The notes beneath the pieces are model-generated. The model did no database searches, was not told where the DNA came from, and saw only the letters and a list, made by a program, of their open reading frames with translations. Positions 61,372 to 64,000 of a stretch of DNA of 64,000 nucleotides are shown one piece after another; the first letter of the stretch is position 1; each line of letters begins with the position of its first letter. The translations under genes and the position numbers were made by a program. The stretch is from Nitratireductor luteus (GTDB lineage Bacteria; Pseudomonadota; Alphaproteobacteria; Rhizobiales; Rhizobiaceae): the NCBI RefSeq assembly GCF_026162365.1, contig NZ_JAOANW010000007.1, positions 248,001 through 312,000 on the forward strand, in the 5' to 3' direction.

Positions 61372-62502
61372 ATGCTTATCAAAGGACTGTTCGGCGGCGC
61401 ACTGATCGCGCTGACGGCATGGACCTCGGCGGCCCTCGCGGAGGAGGTGACGGTCACCGACATCGCCGGGCGCGAGGTGAAGGTCGACGTACCCGTCGAC
61501 AAGGTGATCCTCGGCGAAGGCCGTCAGATCTATCTCACCGCCGTGCTCGACACGGAAGATCCCTTCAAGCGCGTGGTCGGCTGGCGTGAGGATTTCTCCC
61601 AGGCCGATCCCGACAACTACGCCGTCTATCTGAAAAAATTTCCCGCCATGGCCGACATCCCCACCTTCGGCGGCTTCAAGGACGGCACTTTCGACGTCGA
61701 GCAGGCGATCGCGCTCGACCCCGATGTCATGATCATGAACATCGAGTCCAAGCAGGCGACGGAAGACGCGCAATATATCGAAAAGCTCGCCCAGGTGGGC
61801 ATTCCGGTCGTCTATGTCGATTTCCGCGAGAACCCCTTCACCAACATCGAGCCGAGCATGCGCCTCATCGGCAAGCTGTTCGGCGAGGAAGAAAAGGCGG
61901 AAGCCTTCATCGACTACCGCGCCCGGCAGATCGCCCGCGTCACCGACGTGATCGCCGAGGCCAAGCCCGAGCGTCCGACGGTCTTCATCGACCGCGCCGG
62001 CGGCTATTCCGAGGATTGCTGCATGAGCTTCGGCGCGGATAATTTCGGCAAGTTCGTCGAGATGGCCGGCGGTGAGAACATCGCAAAGGGCATCATTCCC
62101 GGCACGTTCGGCACGGTCAACCCCGAGCAGATCATCGCCGCAAACCCCGACCAGGTGATCGTTACCGGCGGCAATTGGGACGCCTATGTGCCGGGCGGCG
62201 ACTGGGTGGGTGTCGGCCCCGGCGCCGACACCGGCGAAGCGCTACGCAAGCTCAAGGCGCTGACCGGTCGCACAGCCTTCACCGGCGTAAAGGCCGTTGA
62301 GACTGGCCAATACCATGCCATCTGGCACCAGTTCTACAACAGCCCCTACCAGTTCGTCGCCATCCAGCAGATGGCCAAGTGGCTGCACCCCGAGCTCTTC
62401 GCCGAACTCGATGCGGAGGAGACCTTCCGGGAGCTTCACGAAAAGTTCCTGCCGGTGGACTACGCGCCGGGCCATTGGGTCTCCTTGTCCGATGCCCGCT
62501 GA
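61372..62502 (+). CDS. Periplasmic binding protein of the same importer, copy 3
   Basis: 376 residues with a signal peptide (GALIALTAWTSAALA). It shares VTVTDIAGREVKVDVPVDKV, ILGEGRQIYLTAVL, WREDFSQADPDNYAVYLKKF, the pair C216-C217 (EDCCMSFGADNFGKF) and HAIWHQFYNSPYQFVAIQQ with copy 1, to which it is clearly closer than to copy 2. It overlaps the permease start by 11 bases, so it is coupled to the transporter and is probably the principal receptor. All three copies are intact. Confidence 0.87.
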   Translation: MLIKGLFGGALIALTAWTSAALAEEVTVTDIAGREVKVDVPVDKVILGEGRQIYLTAVLDTEDPFKRVVGWREDFSQADPDNYAVYLKKFPAMADIPTFGGFKDGTFDVEQAIALDPDVMIMNIESKQATEDAQYIEKLAQVGIPVVYVDFRENPFTNIEPSMRLIGKLFGEEEKAEAFIDYRARQIARVTDVIAEAKPERPTVFIDRAGGYSEDCCMSFGADNFGKFVEMAGGENIAKGIIPGTFGTVNPEQIIAANPDQVIVTGGNWDAYVPGGDWVGVGPGADTGEALRKLKALTGRTAFTGVKAVETGQYHAIWHQFYNSPYQFVAIQQMAKWLHPELFAELDAEETFRELHEKFLPVDYAPGHWVSLSDAR

Positions 62503-63574
62503 GGTCACGGAAAATCCATCTGCCGCAATTCCTTCGGCATCGGGGCGCGGTCTTTACCGCGCCCTGGTCTGGCGCAAGCAGTTGATCCTGGCGGGGCTTG
62601 TGCTTGCCCTGCTCCTCAGCCTGTGCGTCGACCTCGCGCTCGGACCCGCCCGCTACGGGCTCGATCAGGTGGTGCTTGCGCTGATCGCGCCGGATGCCGT
62701 GCCGGTTCAGGTGCGCGTCGTGCTTTGGGAGATCCGCATGCCCATCGCCCTGATGGCGGTGGTGGTGGGTGCCGCGCTGTCGGTTGCCGGCGCCCAGATG
62801 CAGACGATCTTGAACAACCCGCTGGCAAGCCCCTTCACTCTCGGAATTTCCGCCGCCGCAGGCTTCGGCGCCGCCCTTGCGCTGGCCTTCGGCGTGGCGC
62901 TCATCCCGGCCGCCATCCAGTATGTGGTGCCGATGAATGCCTTCGTCATGGCCATGCTGACGGCGTTCCTGATCCATGTGCTCAGCATGAAGCAGGGCGT
63001 GACCGTGCAGACCATCGTCCTGCTCGGCATCGCGCTGGTCTTCACCTTCAACGCCCTTCTGGCGCTGGTGCAGTTCTTCGCCACCCAGGAGGCGCTGGCC
63101 GCGGTGGTGTTCTGGACCATGGGCAGCCTGACCAAGGCCACTTGGCCGAAATTCTGGATCACCCTGGCCGTGGTCCTCGTGGTGATCCCGCTTTTCGTCC
63201 GCCGCGCGTGGTCGCTGACTGCCATGCGGCTGGGCGAGGCGAAGGCGGAGAGTTTCGGCGTGAAGGTCGCGCGGATCAGGCTCGAAACACTGGTACTGGT
63301 GAGCCTTCTGGCGGCGATCCCCGTCGCCTTTGTCGGCACGGTCGGTTTTATCGGGCTGGTCGGCCCGCACATCGCGCGCATGCTCATCGGCGAGGACCAG
63401 CGCTTCTTCCTGCCCGCCTCGGCGCTCGCCGGCGCGCTCATTCTGTCGATCAGCTCGGTGGTCTCCAAGACGCTGATACCGGGCACCATCTTCCCGATCG
63501 GCATCGTCACCTCCCTTGTGGGCATCCCGTTCTTCATCTCCCTCATCTTCAGCAATGCGAGGCGGTCATGGTGA
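62492..63574 (+). CDS. FecCD-family permease of the iron-siderophore/cobalamin-type importer
   Basis: 360 residues with about ten membrane segments. The family marks are RMPIALMAVVVGAALSVAGAQ (usually RLPR), QTILNNPLASPFTLGISAAAG, the cytoplasmic loop LGEAKAESFGVKVARIR, and VGFIGLVGPHIARMLIGEDQR. The usual RLPR is replaced by RMPI. The ATG at 62492 overlaps the end of copy 3. A single permease gene serves three receptors. It ends in overlap with the ATPase start. Confidence 0.92.
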   Translation: MPAEVTENPSAAIPSASGRGLYRALVWRKQLILAGLVLALLLSLCVDLALGPARYGLDQVVLALIAPDAVPVQVRVVLWEIRMPIALMAVVVGAALSVAGAQMQTILNNPLASPFTLGISAAAGFGAALALAFGVALIPAAIQYVVPMNAFVMAMLTAFLIHVLSMKQGVTVQTIVLLGIALVFTFNALLALVQFFATQEALAAVVFWTMGSLTKATWPKFWITLAVVLVVIPLFVRRAWSLTAMRLGEAKAESFGVKVARIRLETLVLVSLLAAIPVAFVGTVGFIGLVGPHIARMLIGEDQRFFLPASALAGALILSISSVVSKTLIPGTIFPIGIVTSLVGIPFFISLIFSNARRSW

Positions 63575-64000
63575 GCATTCGTCTGAACGATCTAGGCGCC
63601 GGATATGGCCGCAAGCCGGTCGTGTCCGGGATCTCGACGCCGGCTTTCGGCGCCGGCGAGGTCATTGCCGTGGTCGGTCCCAACGCCGCCGGCAAATCGA
63701 CGCTGTTCAAGCGTATCGCCGGCCTGCTGAAAGGGCCCGGAGAGGTGGTCCTGGAGGTGGAGGCCAATGGATGGGCGAGTGGCCGCGCGATCAGCTACAT
63801 GCCCCAGGACAATTCATCCAGCGCCGTTCTGAGCGTTTATGAATCCATCGTCCTGGCGCGCAAACAGGGCAGCTCGCTCCATGTCGGCGACGACGATCTG
63901 CGGGTGGTCGATGCGACCGTGGAAGCGCTCGGTATCGAGTCCATCGTCGCCCGCAATATCGGCGATCTCAGCGGCGGTCAGCGCCAGCTTGTAAGCATCG
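63568..64000 (+). CDS. ATP-binding protein of the iron-type ABC importer, cut by window edge
   Basis: 144 codons are visible before the right edge. It starts MVSIRLNDLGAGYGRKPVVSG, has Walker A GPNAAGKST (residues 37-45), the Q-loop region SYMPQDNSSS and the signature LSGGQRQL near residue 135; Walker B lies outside. It is the FecE/BtuD-type ATPase. The ATG at 63568 overlaps the permease stop by seven bases. Any TonB receptor or further operon genes would lie to the right. Confidence 0.92.
   Translation, partial: MVSIRLNDLGAGYGRKPVVSGISTPAFGAGEVIAVVGPNAAGKSTLFKRIAGLLKGPGEVVLEVEANGWASGRAISYMPQDNSSSAVLSVYESIVLARKQGSSLHVGDDDLRVVDATVEALGIESIVARNIGDLSGGQRQLVSI

Overview
The window reads as a chromosomal segment of a high-GC alphaproteobacterium of the order Hyphomicrobiales (Rhizobiales), most like the Mesorhizobium/Nitratireductor/Phyllobacteriaceae side. 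The pointers are typical small families (IalB, DUF1236-like, DUF3309, DUF6867 inside a liv operon), EcfG-type GGAAC-N16/17-CGTT promoters, an Irr-type iron control element, and short palindromic intergenic repeats of the kind scattered in rhizobial genomes. No rRNA, tRNA, CRISPR array, phage or transposase gene was found. Genus assignment is inference.

Layout. 1-182 is the 5' end of ispG. 277-6629 (minus) is a peptide-type ABC importer operon (binding protein, permease, a permease fused to an ATPase, a second ATPase) ending in a FadR-type regulator; an M20 amidohydrolase/carbamoylase diverges from it. 8.0-9.3 kb holds a small stress-type membrane protein and 3-hydroxybutyrate dehydrogenase. 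9.3-14.5 kb is a TetR-controlled RND efflux pair. 14.6-16.0 kb has DUF3309 and an MFS transporter. 16.2-19.7 kb is pyruvate carboxylase. 19.9-26.1 kb is a complete branched-chain amino-acid importer (livHMGF, DUF6867, livK) whose LivG carries an unexpected C-terminal domain. 26.4-30.4 kb is a hydroxyproline degradation cluster (epimerase, FAD oxidase, DapA-like deaminase) with a divergent GntR regulator and three operator copies. 30.6-31.4 kb holds two related secreted proteins, 31.7-34.4 kb mmsA with a divergent LysR, and 34.5-35.7 kb a PPi-type phosphofructokinase.

35.8-43.2 kb contains OsmC, a TetR/SDR/methyltransferase group, hydantoinase-type hyuA/hyuB and a ferredoxin-NADP reductase. 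43.5-46.0 kb is an arsenic operon (arsR, thiol-phosphatase-type arsC, acr3, glutaredoxin-type arsC). Then come a DEAD-box helicase, Pmp3/DUF4112 small membrane proteins, and a SulP permease with a universal stress protein behind a structured leader. 51.3-54.1 kb (minus) is ffh, chorismate mutase, GNAT, rpsP. 54.4-58.8 kb carries an SH3 envelope protein, a MltB-type transglycosylase, argG, IalB and a YkvA-like protein. From 58.8 kb to the right edge an iron-box-preceded operon encodes three consecutive paralogous siderophore-type binding proteins, one FecCD permease and the start of its ATPase.

The most unusual points are the triple binding-protein iron operon, the LivG fusion to a NuoE-tail-like helix-hairpin-helix domain, the set of exact EcfG-type promoters in front of small envelope proteins, and an isolated TPP-riboswitch-like sequence with no gene to control. 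Many operon junctions use 1-14 base overlaps (ATGA, GTGA, TGATG), indicating translational coupling. Most calls are based on reading motifs in translated sequence; no similarity search was run.
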